A DNA stretch of 26,620 nucleotides from JBOGGX01 sp050744245 (GCA_050744245.1 JBOGGX010000265.1:1-26620), one strand, 5' to 3'; positions 15,155 to 23,556 are shown, counted from the stretch's first letter. The notes: generated by a model from the letters alone, not told the origin. A program made the numbers and translations.

Positions 15155-16519
15155 GCGCTCCCGACCGTCGCCATCGTCGGCCGCCCCAACGTCGGCAAGT
15201 CGACCCTGGTCAACCGCATCATCGGCCGGCGCGAGGCGATCGTCGAGGAGCAGCCGGGGGTGACGCGCGACCGCAAGGAGGTCGAGGCCGAGTGGCTCGG
15301 GCGTCGGCTCCGCCTGGTCGACACCGGCGGCTGGCTGGCCTCCGACGACGGGCTCGCCCGCCAGGTGAGCCGGCAGGCGGAGAAGGCGATGAAGGCGGCC
15401 GACGTCATCCTGGTCGTGGTGGACGCGGTCACCGGCGTCACCGAGGAGGACGCCCGCGTGGCCGAGGTCGTCCGCCGCCTGGGCCGGCCGGCGCTGCTGG
15501 CGGTCAACAAGGTCGACGACACCGGGCGGGAGCCGGCGATCTGGGAGTTCATGGCCCTCGCCCTGGGCGAACCGGTGCCGGTGAGCGCGCTCCACGGCCG
15601 GGCGACCGGCGAACTCCTCGACCGCCTCGTCGAGCTGCTGCCCCCGCCCACCGAGGACGAGCTGGCCGCCATCGACGCCGAGGGCGTGAGCCCGGCCGTC
15701 GGCGACGGCGAAGCCGCGGCGCCTGGCGCGGGCGCCCTCGGCGCCGACCGGGTCTTCGCCGTCGCCGTCGTGGGCCGGCCCAACGTCGGCAAGTCGACGC
15801 TCTTCAACCGGATGGTCGGCGAGGACCGAGCCGTCGTCCACGACGAGCCGGGGACCACCCGCGACACCATCGACACCGTGGTCGAGACGGACGATGGCCC
15901 GGTGCGGTTCATCGACACCGCGGGCATGCGCCGCCGGGCCAGGATCGGCGAGGGCACCGAGTACTACTCGCTGGTCCGGGCGCTCAGGGCGGTCGACCAG
16001 GCCGACGTCGCCCTGCTCGTGATCGACGCCACCGCAGGCGTCACCGCCCAGGACCAGCGGTTGGCCGAGCGGATCGACGCCGCCGGCTGTCCGGTCGTCG
16101 TCATACTCAACAAGTGGGAGCTGCTCGATGCCGACGAGCGGCTCGACGTGCTCGCCCAGGTCGGCCAGCGCCTGCGGTTCGTCGGCGACGCCCCGGTGCT
16201 CAAGATCAGTGCGCTCACCGGGAAGGGTGTCCACCGCCTGCTCCCGGCGCTGGCGGGCACGATCGAGCAGTACCAGCGCCGGGTGCCGACCCGCGAGGTG
16301 AACCGGGTGATCCAGGAGGCGCAGGCGGCCCAGCCGGCGCCCCACGGCGCTCGGGTGCTCTACGCCCTCCAGGGGGCGGCCCACCCGCCCACGTTCACCC
16401 TGTTCGCCAACCGTGAGCTCCCGCCCACCTACGTGCGCTACCTCGAGCGTCGGTTGCGGGAGGCGTTCGACCTGGGTCAGACCGCCGTCAAGCTGCGGAT
16501 CCGCCGCCGGTCGGACTAG
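15152..16519 (+). CDS. der: ribosome biogenesis GTPase Der (EngA)
   Basis: A 455-residue protein with two tandem GTPase domains and a C-terminal KH-like domain; it is essential for 50S subunit assembly in most bacteria. The first G1 loop GRPNVGKST starts at residue 10 and the second at residue 208. Other GTPase motifs are DTGGWLA and NKVD (domain 1), and DEPGTTRDT, IDTAGMRRRARIGEG and NKWE (domain 2). The KH-like tail includes REVNRVIQEA, HPPTFTLFAN and YLERRLREAFDLGQTAVKLRIRRR. The GTG at 15152 lies within the second 9-bp repeat of the upstream insert. The frame is open further upstream but reads through non-conserved insert sequence. Confidence 0.95.
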   Translation: MALPTVAIVGRPNVGKSTLVNRIIGRREAIVEEQPGVTRDRKEVEAEWLGRRLRLVDTGGWLASDDGLARQVSRQAEKAMKAADVILVVVDAVTGVTEEDARVAEVVRRLGRPALLAVNKVDDTGREPAIWEFMALALGEPVPVSALHGRATGELLDRLVELLPPPTEDELAAIDAEGVSPAVGDGEAAAPGAGALGADRVFAVAVVGRPNVGKSTLFNRMVGEDRAVVHDEPGTTRDTIDTVVETDDGPVRFIDTAGMRRRARIGEGTEYYSLVRALRAVDQADVALLVIDATAGVTAQDQRLAERIDAAGCPVVVILNKWELLDADERLDVLAQVGQRLRFVGDAPVLKISALTGKGVHRLLPALAGTIEQYQRRVPTREVNRVIQEAQAAQPAPHGARVLYALQGAAHPPTFTLFANRELPPTYVRYLERRLREAFDLGQTAVKLRIRRRSD

Positions 16520-16550
16520 CCGCGCCGACCTCGGATCGCGCCCGGCGCAC

Positions 16551-16556
16551 TACGAT
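16551..16556 (+). promoter_or_regulatory. putative -10 box (TACGAT)
   Basis: TACGAT lies 12 nt before the ATG at 16569 of the phosphatase gene, with no clear ribosome-binding site, suggesting a very short leader. Confidence 0.35.
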
Positions 16557-16568
16557 CGTCCTTCACTA

Positions 16569-17648
16569 ATGGAGACGCTTCTGCTCGCCGTGGTTGCGGT
16601 GGCGTGCGTCGTGGCCGCGCTGTTGTGGGGTCGGTCCGCCCGCTTCCTCCGGCGCGTGTACGAGCGGGCGGTCCGTGAGTTCGGGCCGGACGACGAGGTC
16701 ACCCTGCTGGCCCGGGGCTCCTTCCGCAAGGAGCTGCACACCACCGTGCTCTACACGCTGCTGGCCCTGGGGGCGGCGGTGCGGACCGTCCTCGATCGTC
16801 CAGAGGCGCTCGTCGTGTTCGCCCTGGTGGTGGGGCCCGTCCTCTTCACCGTCCTGTATGCCCGCCGGTTCATCATCGACGCCCGCGTCTTCGAGCAGCG
16901 CTCGTTGCTGGAGCGGCGGGCCGAGGAGGTCCTGAGCCAGGAGTCTCTGGCCCCGAGGCGGTGGTCCCAGCGACTGGCGCCCGAGGACCTGCCTGACGTC
17001 CCGGGCTTCGAAGTCGGGCGGGTCTACTCGCCCGGCTCGGGGATGATGGCCGGCGACTTCTACGACGTGTTCCGGGTGTCGCCGACGCGGGTGGCGGCGG
17101 TGATCGGCGACGTCACCGGCAGCGGCATTGACGCCTCGATCACGGCCTTCCAGGCCAAGTACCTGCTGCGGGTGTTCCTGCGCGAGTACCGCGATCCGGC
17201 CCAGGCCATCGAAGAGCTCAACGCCATGATGTTCAGCCAGGCCCGGCCCGAGGAGTTCATCTCCCTCCTGTCGGTCGTGTTCGACACCGAGGCCGGCACG
17301 CTGCGGTTCGCCTCGGCCGGGCACCCGGCGGCCTGGTTGTGGCACGACCGGGAGGTCCAACCGTTGCGGGCCACCGGACCGCTGCTGCTGCTCGATCCCA
17401 GCGCCGGGTTCTACAGCCGCGAGATCGACCTGGACGAGGGCGACACGCTGCTCCTCTACACCGACGGTCTGGCCGAGGCCCGAGACGGTCAGCAGCTCTT
17501 CGGCGAGGAACGGATCTCGCAGTTCCTGCGGCGCGACCCGGGTGTCGACCCCAACGTCCTGTGCAAGTCGTTGCTCGAGGCCGCACGCGACTTCGCCAGC
17601 GCACCACTGAGCGACGACATCGCCATCCTGGCCATACGACGTGAATAG
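16569..17648 (+). CDS. membrane-anchored PP2C/SpoIIE-type serine phosphatase
   Basis: A 359-residue protein. An N-terminal membrane helix (residues 3-20), a charged segment and two further hydrophobic helices (about 58-74 and 80-97) anchor it. A short coiled segment (about 108-130) leads to a SpoIIE-type PP2C domain from about residue 145. Metal-binding motifs are AGDFYDVF (162-168), GDVTGSG (180-186), SAGHPAAWLW, LLYTDGLAEARDG and SDDIAIL (348-354). Such phosphatases commonly dephosphorylate anti-anti-sigma factors in partner switching, but no STAS or kinase partner is seen here. The ATG at 16569 was chosen because upstream sequence lies inside der. The carboxylase gene follows 8 nt after the stop. 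Confidence 0.88.
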   Translation: METLLLAVVAVACVVAALLWGRSARFLRRVYERAVREFGPDDEVTLLARGSFRKELHTTVLYTLLALGAAVRTVLDRPEALVVFALVVGPVLFTVLYARRFIIDARVFEQRSLLERRAEEVLSQESLAPRRWSQRLAPEDLPDVPGFEVGRVYSPGSGMMAGDFYDVFRVSPTRVAAVIGDVTGSGIDASITAFQAKYLLRVFLREYRDPAQAIEELNAMMFSQARPEEFISLLSVVFDTEAGTLRFASAGHPAAWLWHDREVQPLRATGPLLLLDPSAGFYSREIDLDEGDTLLLYTDGLAEARDGQQLFGEERISQFLRRDPGVDPNVLCKSLLEAARDFASAPLSDDIAILAIRRE

Positions 17649-17656
17649 GGGCCGCA

Positions 17657-19195
17657 GTGGCTAGCGGACGCGACCACGCGGCCGAGCTGGCGGCCGCCGC
17701 CCGGCGGGCGCTCGAGGGGAACCTCGAGAAGTACGGCGACAAGCTGGCGGCCCAGCACAAGCTGTTCGTGCGCGATCGCTTGCGGCTGCTGCTCGACGAC
17801 GACTCGCTGGCCGAGGACGCCCTGTTGGCCAACGCCATGGCCGGCGATCTCCCGGCCGACGGGGTGGTCACCGGTGTAGGGCGCATCGACGGCCGCCCGG
17901 TGTGCGTGATGGCCAACGACCCGACGGTCAAGGCCGGCTCGTGGGGCGCCCGCACGGTCGAGAAGATCATCCGCCTCACCGAGTACGCCCTCCGCCACGA
18001 GGTGCCGGTGCTGTGGCTGGTCGACTCGGCCGGGGCCCGCATCACCGACCAGGTCGACCTGTTCCCCGGCCGGCGGGGGGCGGGGAGGATCTTCTACAAC
18101 CAGGTGCGGCTGTCGGGTCGGGTGCCCCAGATCTGCTGCCTGTTCGGGCCGTCGGCCGCCGGCGGCGCCTACATCCCGAGCTTCTGCGACATCGTGATCA
18201 TGGTCGAGGGCAACGCCTCGATGTACCTGGGGTCGCCCCGGATGGCCGAGATGGTGATCGGTGAGCGGACCACCCTCGAGGAGATGGGCGGGGCCCGCAT
18301 GCACGTCACCGTGTCCGGCTGCGGCGACAACCTGGCCGTCGACGACGAGGACGCGATCGACCAGGCCAAGGCCTACCTCACCTACTTCCCCCAGAGCTGG
18401 CGGGGGACCCCGCCGCAGTACGAGGCGGCGGCGCCCGCCCGGCGGTTGGACGACTCGCTGGTGCCGCCGGACGAGCACCTCCCCTTCGACGCCCACGAGC
18501 TCATCGACGGGCTGGTCGACGCCGAGAGCTTCTTCGAGATCAAGCCCCTCTACGCCAGGGAGGTCGTCGTCGGGCTCGGCCTGATCGAGGGTCGGCCGGT
18601 CGGCATCGTGGCCAACAACCCGGCCCATCTCGGCGGCGTGCTCTTCGTCGACTCGGCCGACAAGTGCGCCCGCTTCATCTGGCTGTGCGACGCGTTCAAC
18701 ATCCCACTCGTCTTCCTGGCGGACGTGCCCGGCTTCATGATCGGGACCAAGGTCGAACGGGAGGGCATCATCCGCCACGGCGCCAAGTTGATCACCGCCG
18801 TGTCCGAGGCCACGGTGCCGAAGGTTTCGGTGATCGTGCGCAAGGCCTACGGCGCCGGGTTGTACGCCATGTCGGGTCCGGCGTTCGAGCCCGAGGCCAC
18901 CATCGCCCTGCCCACGGCCAAGATCGCGGTGATGGGACCGGAGGCCGCGGTCAACGCCGTCTTCGCCAACAGGATCGCCGCCATCGACGATCGTGAGGAG
19001 CAGGAGCAGTTCGTCCTCGAGCAGCGCCGTCTCTACGAGGAGGACGTCGACATCCTCCGCTTGGCGTCGGAGCTGATCGTCGACGCCATGGTCGACTTTC
19101 CCGACCTGCGGGACGAGATCGCCCGCCGGCTGGGGCTGGCGTCGGGCAAGGACAGGACCTTCTCGTCCCGTCGCCACGGCGTCCCGCCGGTGTAG
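17657..19195 (+). CDS. acyl-CoA carboxylase beta (carboxyltransferase) subunit
   Basis: A 512-residue biotin-dependent carboxyltransferase that moves the carboxyl group from biotin to an acyl-CoA. Both crotonase-like halves are present. The N-terminal half has LVDSAGARITDQ and the oxyanion region FGPSAAGGAYIPSFCD with YLGSPRMAEMVIGE. The C-terminal half has GLGLIEGRPVGIVANNP, FVDSADKCARFIWLCDAFNIPLVFLADVPGFM and RKAYGAGLYAMSG. The AAGGAYIP form resembles methylcrotonyl-CoA or related carboxylases as much as propionyl-CoA carboxylase, so the substrate is open. No alpha (biotin carboxylase) subunit lies next to it. The GTG start follows the phosphatase stop by 8 nt. Confidence 0.9.
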   Translation: MASGRDHAAELAAAARRALEGNLEKYGDKLAAQHKLFVRDRLRLLLDDDSLAEDALLANAMAGDLPADGVVTGVGRIDGRPVCVMANDPTVKAGSWGARTVEKIIRLTEYALRHEVPVLWLVDSAGARITDQVDLFPGRRGAGRIFYNQVRLSGRVPQICCLFGPSAAGGAYIPSFCDIVIMVEGNASMYLGSPRMAEMVIGERTTLEEMGGARMHVTVSGCGDNLAVDDEDAIDQAKAYLTYFPQSWRGTPPQYEAAAPARRLDDSLVPPDEHLPFDAHELIDGLVDAESFFEIKPLYAREVVVGLGLIEGRPVGIVANNPAHLGGVLFVDSADKCARFIWLCDAFNIPLVFLADVPGFMIGTKVEREGIIRHGAKLITAVSEATVPKVSVIVRKAYGAGLYAMSGPAFEPEATIALPTAKIAVMGPEAAVNAVFANRIAAIDDREEQEQFVLEQRRLYEEDVDILRLASELIVDAMVDFPDLRDEIARRLGLASGKDRTFSSRRHGVPPV

Positions 19196-19209
19196 GAGAC
19201 ACCGTCGCC

Positions 19210-19434
19210 ATGCCCTGGTGCGACGACTGCGAGCGGTTCCTGACGCCGAACGCTCTCCGGGTCGACGGCCGCTGCCCGAGCTGCGGCCTGGTGGTGGCCG
19301 AGCCATCTTCCAATGTGGACGGCGCGGCCGATGAGGAGTACAAGGCCCCCTGGCACTTCAAGCTGATGGTGGTGGCGATCGTCGGCTATCTCGGCTGGCG
19401 GGCCTATCAGATCGTCGAACGGATCATCACCTAG
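19210..19434 (+). CDS. small zinc-ribbon protein with C-terminal membrane helix
   Basis: A 74-residue protein with two CxxC knuckles (C4-x2-C7 in MPWCDDCERFLTPN, then GRCPSCGLV), forming a probable zinc ribbon over residues 1-30. A short acidic linker follows, then one hydrophobic helix (about 50-66, FKLMVVAIVGYLGWRAY). It lies 14 nt after the carboxylase gene with GGAG at 19195-19198 as ribosome-binding site. The function is not known. Its stop shares the CTAG palindrome at 19431-19434 with the convergent gene. Confidence 0.8.
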   Translation: MPWCDDCERFLTPNALRVDGRCPSCGLVVAEPSSNVDGAADEEYKAPWHFKLMVVAIVGYLGWRAYQIVERIIT

Positions 19435-19721
19435 GCGGCTCGAGCCCCTCCCCGCCGGGACTTGATCGCCCGCCAGACGAGCAGGGCCACGATGGCGCCG
19501 ATGAGCGAGCCGATGATGCCCCCGGGCTGCAGGAAGCCCTCGTCCTCGTCGAACCCGAACAGGATGTAGCCCAGGAAGCCGCCGACGAGGGAGCCGACGA
19601 TCCCGAGCAGCATGGTCTGCCACCAGGTCATGGGATCCTCACCGGGGACGATGAGCCGGGCGACGTACCCGATGACGAGCCCGACGACGATCAGATAGAC
19701 CCAGGTGCCGAAGTCGAACAT
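19431..19721 (-). CDS. GlsB/YeaQ/YmgE-family stress-response membrane protein
   Basis: A 96-residue, three-helix membrane protein of the transglycosylase-associated (GlsB/YeaQ/YmgE) family, small glycine-rich proteins linked to stress responses with no defined reaction. Helices are about residues 6-23 (YLIVVGLVIGYVARLI), 33-55 (TMLLGIVGSLVGGFLGYILFGF) and 68-88 (IIGSLIGAIVALLVWRAI), ending in a basic tail. The ATG at 19721 has a strong ribosome-binding site (AAGGAGGAGG) upstream, unlike the leaderless-looking genes elsewhere. The TAG stop overlaps the TAG of the zinc-ribbon gene on the opposite strand. Confidence 0.9.
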   Translation of the reverse strand: MFDFGTWVYLIVVGLVIGYVARLIVPGEDPMTWWQTMLLGIVGSLVGGFLGYILFGFDEDEGFLQPGGIIGSLIGAIVALLVWRAIKSRRGGARAA

Positions 19722-19806
19722 GGCGTCCTCCTCCTTCCACAGGGCATTCGCCCGTAGACCAACCGTACCGAAGGGCCGGTCGCCGTCGTGGGAATCGGGC
19801 CTCGGG

Positions 19807-19812
19807 TAGGTT
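19807..19812 (+). promoter_or_regulatory. putative -10 box (TAGGTT) for the MetX-like gene
   Basis: TAGGTT lies 25 nt before the ATG, leaving room for a short leader carrying GGGGGAGGGG (19824-19833) as ribosome-binding site. This gene is a leadered contrast to the TAGGTT-N6 starts elsewhere. Confidence 0.35.
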
Positions 19813-19837
19813 GAGCCCTGACCGGGGGAGGGGTCCG

Positions 19838-20890
19838 ATGATCGAGAATCCGTTCTATTCATCCGAGGTCCATGGCGACTACGACGTCGTCAGCATCGGC
19901 CGACTCGACCTCGAGGAGGGGGGCACGATCGCGGATTGCCAGCTGGCGGTGGCCACCTTCGGTCGGCGGAACGCGGCCGGCGACAACGCCATCCTCATCC
20001 CCACGTGGTACTCGGGCACCCACCAGATCTGGCGCGACGCCTACATCGGCACCGACCACGCGCTCAATCCGGACGACTACTTCATCGTCGTTGTCAATCA
20101 GCTCGGCAACGGACTGTCGACGTCGCCGCACAACACGACCGGCGAGCAGCCGATGTCGCGTTTTCCCAAGGTGAGGATCGGCGACGACGTCGTGGCCCAG
20201 GAACGATTGGTCCGCGAGCACCTCGGCGTCGAACAACTCGAGCTCGTGGTCGGCGGTTCGATGGGCGCGCAGCAGACCTACGAGTGGGCCGTCCGGTTCC
20301 CCGACATGGTCAAGCGGGCCGCCCCGATCGCCGGCACCGCGCAGAACACGCCGCACGACTTCATCTTCACCGACACGCTCAACGAGGCCATCCGCTCGGA
20401 CCCTGGATGGGCGGGAGGGGAGTACGCCTCGCACGAGGACGTGCGGGCCGGGCTCGCCCGCCAAGCCAGGCTCTGGTCGGTCATGGGGTTCTCGACCGAG
20501 TTCTGGAAGCTGGAGCGCTGGCGCGACCTCGGGTTCGACTCGGCCGAGGCGTTCCAGACGGAGTTCATGGAGCCGTACTTCACCGTGATGGACCCCAACG
20601 ACCTGCTGGCCATGGCCTGGAAGTGGCAGCGGGGCGACGTGGCCCGCCACACCGGCGGGGACCTGGCGGCGGCCCTGGGCCGGATCACCGCCACCACGTT
20701 CGTGCTGCCGATCAGCGAGGACATGTTCTTCCCGGTCCGTGATTGCGCCGCCGAGCAGGCCATGGTCCCGAAGAGCGAGCTCAGGGTGATCGAGAGCATC
20801 GGCGGCCACCTGGCCCTGTTCGGGTTCGAACCCGAGTACATGGCGCAGGTCGACCGGCACCTCGGCGACCTGTTGTCAATCGGCACCTGA
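19838..20890 (+). CDS. alpha/beta-hydrolase of the homoserine O-acetyltransferase (MetX) superfamily
   Basis: A 350-residue alpha/beta-hydrolase related to MetX. The nucleophile elbow is GGSMGAQQ with S141. The likely acid and base are near D295 (PISEDMFFPV) and H324 (IESIGGHLALFG). NQLGNGLSTSP occupies the place of the MetX substrate loop. True MetX proteins usually carry longer conserved blocks (NVLGGCxG-type), so this may be a non-acetyltransferase relative acting on another ester or thioester. The start ATG 19838 was chosen over the upstream in-frame ATG because GGGGGAGGGG lies 4 nt before it. It stands alone between the GlsB-like gene and vapBC. Bases 20891-21001 show no gene. Confidence 0.78.
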   Translation: MIENPFYSSEVHGDYDVVSIGRLDLEEGGTIADCQLAVATFGRRNAAGDNAILIPTWYSGTHQIWRDAYIGTDHALNPDDYFIVVVNQLGNGLSTSPHNTTGEQPMSRFPKVRIGDDVVAQERLVREHLGVEQLELVVGGSMGAQQTYEWAVRFPDMVKRAAPIAGTAQNTPHDFIFTDTLNEAIRSDPGWAGGEYASHEDVRAGLARQARLWSVMGFSTEFWKLERWRDLGFDSAEAFQTEFMEPYFTVMDPNDLLAMAWKWQRGDVARHTGGDLAAALGRITATTFVLPISEDMFFPVRDCAAEQAMVPKSELRVIESIGGHLALFGFEPEYMAQVDRHLGDLLSIGT

Positions 20891-21001
20891 CCCGGCGGCT
20901 CCGCGTCTTCGGTTCGCCGCCGGGTGTTCTGAGGGCAGGACGGCTACCGAGGGATCGCTCTGGCCGAGATCACCGGGGACCTGTCGGGTCTGGACCTCGC
21001 C

Positions 21002-21427
21002 TCACGACAGGCCCGGTTCTGCCGGTGACGACGCTTCGTCGAGCTCGATGCCGATGATCGAGGCGACACGGCTGAGGTCAGCGTCCGAGGCAAGGAGCGC
21101 GGCCTGGTGTCGATGGGCAACCGAGGCGATCATGCAGTCGATCATCCCTCGCGGCGTGACTCCTGCCCGCCGGCAGCGACGGTAGATGCGAGCGGCGGCA
21201 TCGAAGTCGACCGCCGCGTCGAACCGCAGGAGGTGGAAGCGGAGAAGCAGCCTCCTGAGCGCCTGTTCACGTTCGTCACTGCGAGCTCCGGCGGTCACCT
21301 CCATGACCACCGGCTCGGTGACCGCCACTCGGAGGTCGCGCGAGATGAGGTGGGTCAGGCGTCGATCGACGGGGCTTCCGCTGGCTCGGTCGTACTCCAC
21401 CCATGCAGACGTGTCGACAAGGATCAC
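21002..21427 (-). CDS. vapC: VapC-type PIN-domain ribonuclease toxin
   Basis: A 141-residue PIN-domain protein, the toxin of a type II toxin-antitoxin pair; VapC proteins are Mg-dependent endoribonucleases. The acidic residues of the PIN site are visible: D5 (MILVDTSAW), the glutamate in TEPVVMEVTAGA, the aspartate in GMIDCMIASVA and LLASDADLSRVA. The GTG start at 21427 overlaps the antitoxin stop (GTGA on the minus strand), which fixes the start. Length is normal for VapC. Confidence 0.92.
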   Translation of the reverse strand: MILVDTSAWVEYDRASGSPVDRRLTHLISRDLRVAVTEPVVMEVTAGARSDEREQALRRLLLRFHLLRFDAAVDFDAAARIYRRCRRAGVTPRGMIDCMIASVAHRHQAALLASDADLSRVASIIGIELDEASSPAEPGLS

Positions 21428-21636
21428 GCGCCGCTCGTTGGAGCGTGTTCGCTCGGGACCTCGTCGATGGCGTTGGCCCCACGCATCGCCAGCGCCTCCT
21501 CCCGAGTCATCGGCTGACCGACGAGATGCCGGAGCGCGAGATCGACCGCCTCGGTCTTGGTGTGCACGCCGAAGCGATCCATGATCGTCCTGACATAGGA
21601 GTCTTCCAGTTCGATGTTCGTCCGGACCTTGCCCAT
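21424..21636 (-). CDS. vapB: VapB-type antitoxin
   Basis: A 70-residue antitoxin. The N-terminal strand and helices (KVRTNIELEDSYVRTIMDRFG, then HTKTEAVDLALRHLVG) match VapB proteins that bind their own promoter. The C-terminus (MTREEALAMRGANAI) should wrap the toxin. The ATG at 21636 is preceded on the minus strand by TACTGT 6 nt upstream, so the transcript may be leaderless. The longer open frame upstream runs through the operator and is rejected. Confidence 0.9.
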   Translation of the reverse strand: MGKVRTNIELEDSYVRTIMDRFGVHTKTEAVDLALRHLVGQPMTREEALAMRGANAIDEVPSEHAPTSGA

Positions 21637-21645
21637 ACACGTACA

Positions 21646-21662
21646 GTACACGCAACGTGTAC
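21646..21662. promoter_or_regulatory. palindromic operator of vapBC
   Basis: GTACACG-CAA-CGTGTAC is a perfect 7-bp inverted repeat about 10 nt upstream of the vapB start. It overlaps the putative -10, as expected for autoregulation by the VapBC complex. A partial extra half-site (CGTACAGTACACG) adjoins it. Confidence 0.6.
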
Positions 21663-21784
21663 TCACGGTGTAGGCGACCACCCCTCGTCGCCGCCATCAC
21701 GCACGTCGCCGACGTTCACGGAGGCCTGTCCGCCCGACATGGTCAACGGAAGGAAACCGGCCTGACCTGCTAAGGTGACCCGTC

Positions 21785-21861
<77 letters not shown>

Positions 21862-21919
21862 ACAAACGAGCAGGTCAGGCGGGGTGCGGAATCGGCGGAG
21901 GGAACGTCTGATCGGACGC

Positions 21920-21958
21920 CGGGACAACAGTGGGGACAACGGCGCGGTTGTTGTCCCG
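21920..21958. repeat. direct and inverted GGGACAAC repeats (probable integrase arm sites)
   Basis: GGGACAAC occurs at 21921-21928 and 21933-21940 and, inverted as GTTGTCCC, at 21950-21957. The outer copies form a 10-bp inverted repeat (CGGGACAACA at 21920-21929 against TGTTGTCCCG at 21949-21958). Placement between the tRNA 3' end and the integrase genes suits arm-type binding sites. Confidence 0.5.
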
Positions 21959-21977
21959 CGGTGATGTCCGCCGAGAC

Positions 21978-22271
21978 CTATTCCGGCGGGCCCAGGAACC
22001 GCATCCGGCGGGTTACCTCGCCGACGAGGTCGACGCAGACCGGGCATTCGACGCCGCCGGCCAAACCCAGGGTGTAGGCGAGGGCGGTGAGGCGCTGGGG
22101 GCTGTCGTCCTTGGTCGCGCCGTACGGCCTCATCGACTGCAGCGCGGCCGCTCGCTGTTTGGCCGTTACCGAATGGTGGCAGGGCCAGTCACCGGGAGCG
22201 CGAGCAAGACGACGGACTCGCTCCTCGAGGACCTCGGGCGACTCCGGGATCTCCGGCTCGTCGGAGGTCAT
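21978..22271 (-). CDS. small CxxC protein coupled to the integrase
   Basis: A 97-residue protein that I do not recognise. The N-terminal half is acidic and helical (EPEIPESPEVLEERVRRLA). The C-terminal half has a cysteine/histidine set, CHHSVTAKQR and later VECPVCVDLVGEV, which could bind metal. Its ATG at 22271 overlaps the integrase TGA (ATGA), so the two are translationally coupled. Tight coupling to an integrase suggests a recombination accessory protein such as a directionality factor, but no HTH is evident and this is a guess. Confidence 0.6.
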   Translation of the reverse strand: MTSDEPEIPESPEVLEERVRRLARAPGDWPCHHSVTAKQRAAALQSMRPYGATKDDSPQRLTALAYTLGLAGGVECPVCVDLVGEVTRRMRFLGPPE

Positions 22272-23493
22272 CGGATGTCGCCGGCCAGCAGCCCGGCGAC
22301 GGCGGCCGTGGCGTCGCGGGTGGCGCCCTCGAGGAGATGGCCGTACACGTCCATGGTGATCCGGATGCTGGAGTGGCCGAGGACCTCCGACACGACCTTC
22401 GGGTCGGTGTGCGCGGCCAACATCAGCGAGGCCGCGGAGTGGCGGAGCTCGTGGGGATGGCCAGTGGCCGAGGCCGGCCCGCTGGCACAGCTTCGAAAAG
22501 TGATGCCGGTAGTTGGCCTGATCGACCGCGGTGCCGACCACCGTGGTGAACACGAGCCCGATCTCGTCCCAGACCACCCACGACAGCCCGCCCGGTTGCG
22601 CCATGCGGCACACGCGCTGGCCCCACTCGGGCCCGAGCAGCAGACGCTCCTCGCGCTGGCGGCGGCGATGCCCGCGGAGGGCGGAGACGACAATCGGCGG
22701 CACCACGATCGGATGCCGCGACCGCGCCGTCTTCGTCGTCGGCTCCCACACCGGTCCACCCTTGCGGCGCTTCATCGCCCCGCCGATCCTGATGGTGGCC
22801 GTGTCCAGATCGATGTCGTCCAGGCGGAGCCCGAGGAGCTCGCCCGGGCGGAGCCCGGTCACGATCCCGACGAGCGGCGAAGTAGCGGTCATCCCCCGCG
22901 ACCTCGAGCAGCTGGCGCGCCTCGGCCGGGCTGAGGGTCCGCCCTGGCGAGCTGCCCGCCACCTTCGGCCCGTCGACCAGTGCGGCCGCGTTCTGGGCGA
23001 CCAGGCCCCGGCTCTGCGCCACCCGGAGGGCCCGACGCAGGATCGACCGGGCGAGCCGCATCGTGTTCGGCGACCGCCCGTCGTGCTCGAGGTGGGTGAG
23101 CATGTCGTGCACGTCGACCGGGCGGAGCTTCGCCAAGCGCTTCGAACCCAGGATCGGGGCGACGTAGTAGCGGACGACGTTGCGGTAGTTGTCGACGGTG
23201 CCGGCGCTGACCGCGCGAGGAATCTCCTCCAGCCACGCCTCGAGCCAGGCCCCGACGGTCAGGTTCCCGTCGCCGGCGTCCGCGCCCTGGCGGATCTCGT
23301 CGCGCAGCCGGGCGAGCCGCTCGTGCGCCTGGGCCTCGGTGCCGCCCACCACCTTGCGAAACCGAGGTTTCCCCGCCGCGTCCCGGCCTCGGTACAGCTT
23401 GCCTTCCCAGCGGCCGTCGCTCCGCTGATAGACGCTGCCGTCGCCACGCCGCGGCCGCCGGCGCTGCCGACCCCGCTGGATAGATTCGCCCAC
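22268..23493 (-). pseudogene. tyrosine-type phage/island integrase, two frameshifts
   Basis: All parts of an integrase of about 405 residues are present but in three frames. The N-terminal arm-binding domain reads GDGSVYQRSDGRWEGKLYRG. The core-binding domain runs from LTVGAWLEAWLEEIPRA. The catalytic part has arginine in VTGLRPGELLGLRLDDID, then HELRHSAASLMLA, LGHSSIRITMD and tyrosine in VYGHLLEG. One inserted base near 22880 separates the first two parts and one inserted C near 22461 separates the last two. The GTG start at 23493 has AGGAGG 7 nt upstream. It probably inserted this segment into the adjacent tRNA-Pro. As written it is not functional; repair of two bases would restore every catalytic residue. 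Confidence 0.85.
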
Positions 23494-23530
23494 GGTCGTC
23501 CTCCTGGTCGCATCAGGTTGGGCGGCTCGG

Positions 23531-23556
23531 GTCGGGGCGGAATCCTCCGCTCCGAC
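23531..23556. repeat. hairpin between the divergent integrase and CRC-motif genes
   Basis: GTCGGGGCGGA (23531-23541) pairs with TCCGCTCCGAC (23546-23556) around a 4-nt loop, with one wobble-compatible difference. It lies 38 nt upstream of the integrase start and 85 nt upstream of the other gene. It could be an operator or a transcript hairpin. Confidence 0.4.
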
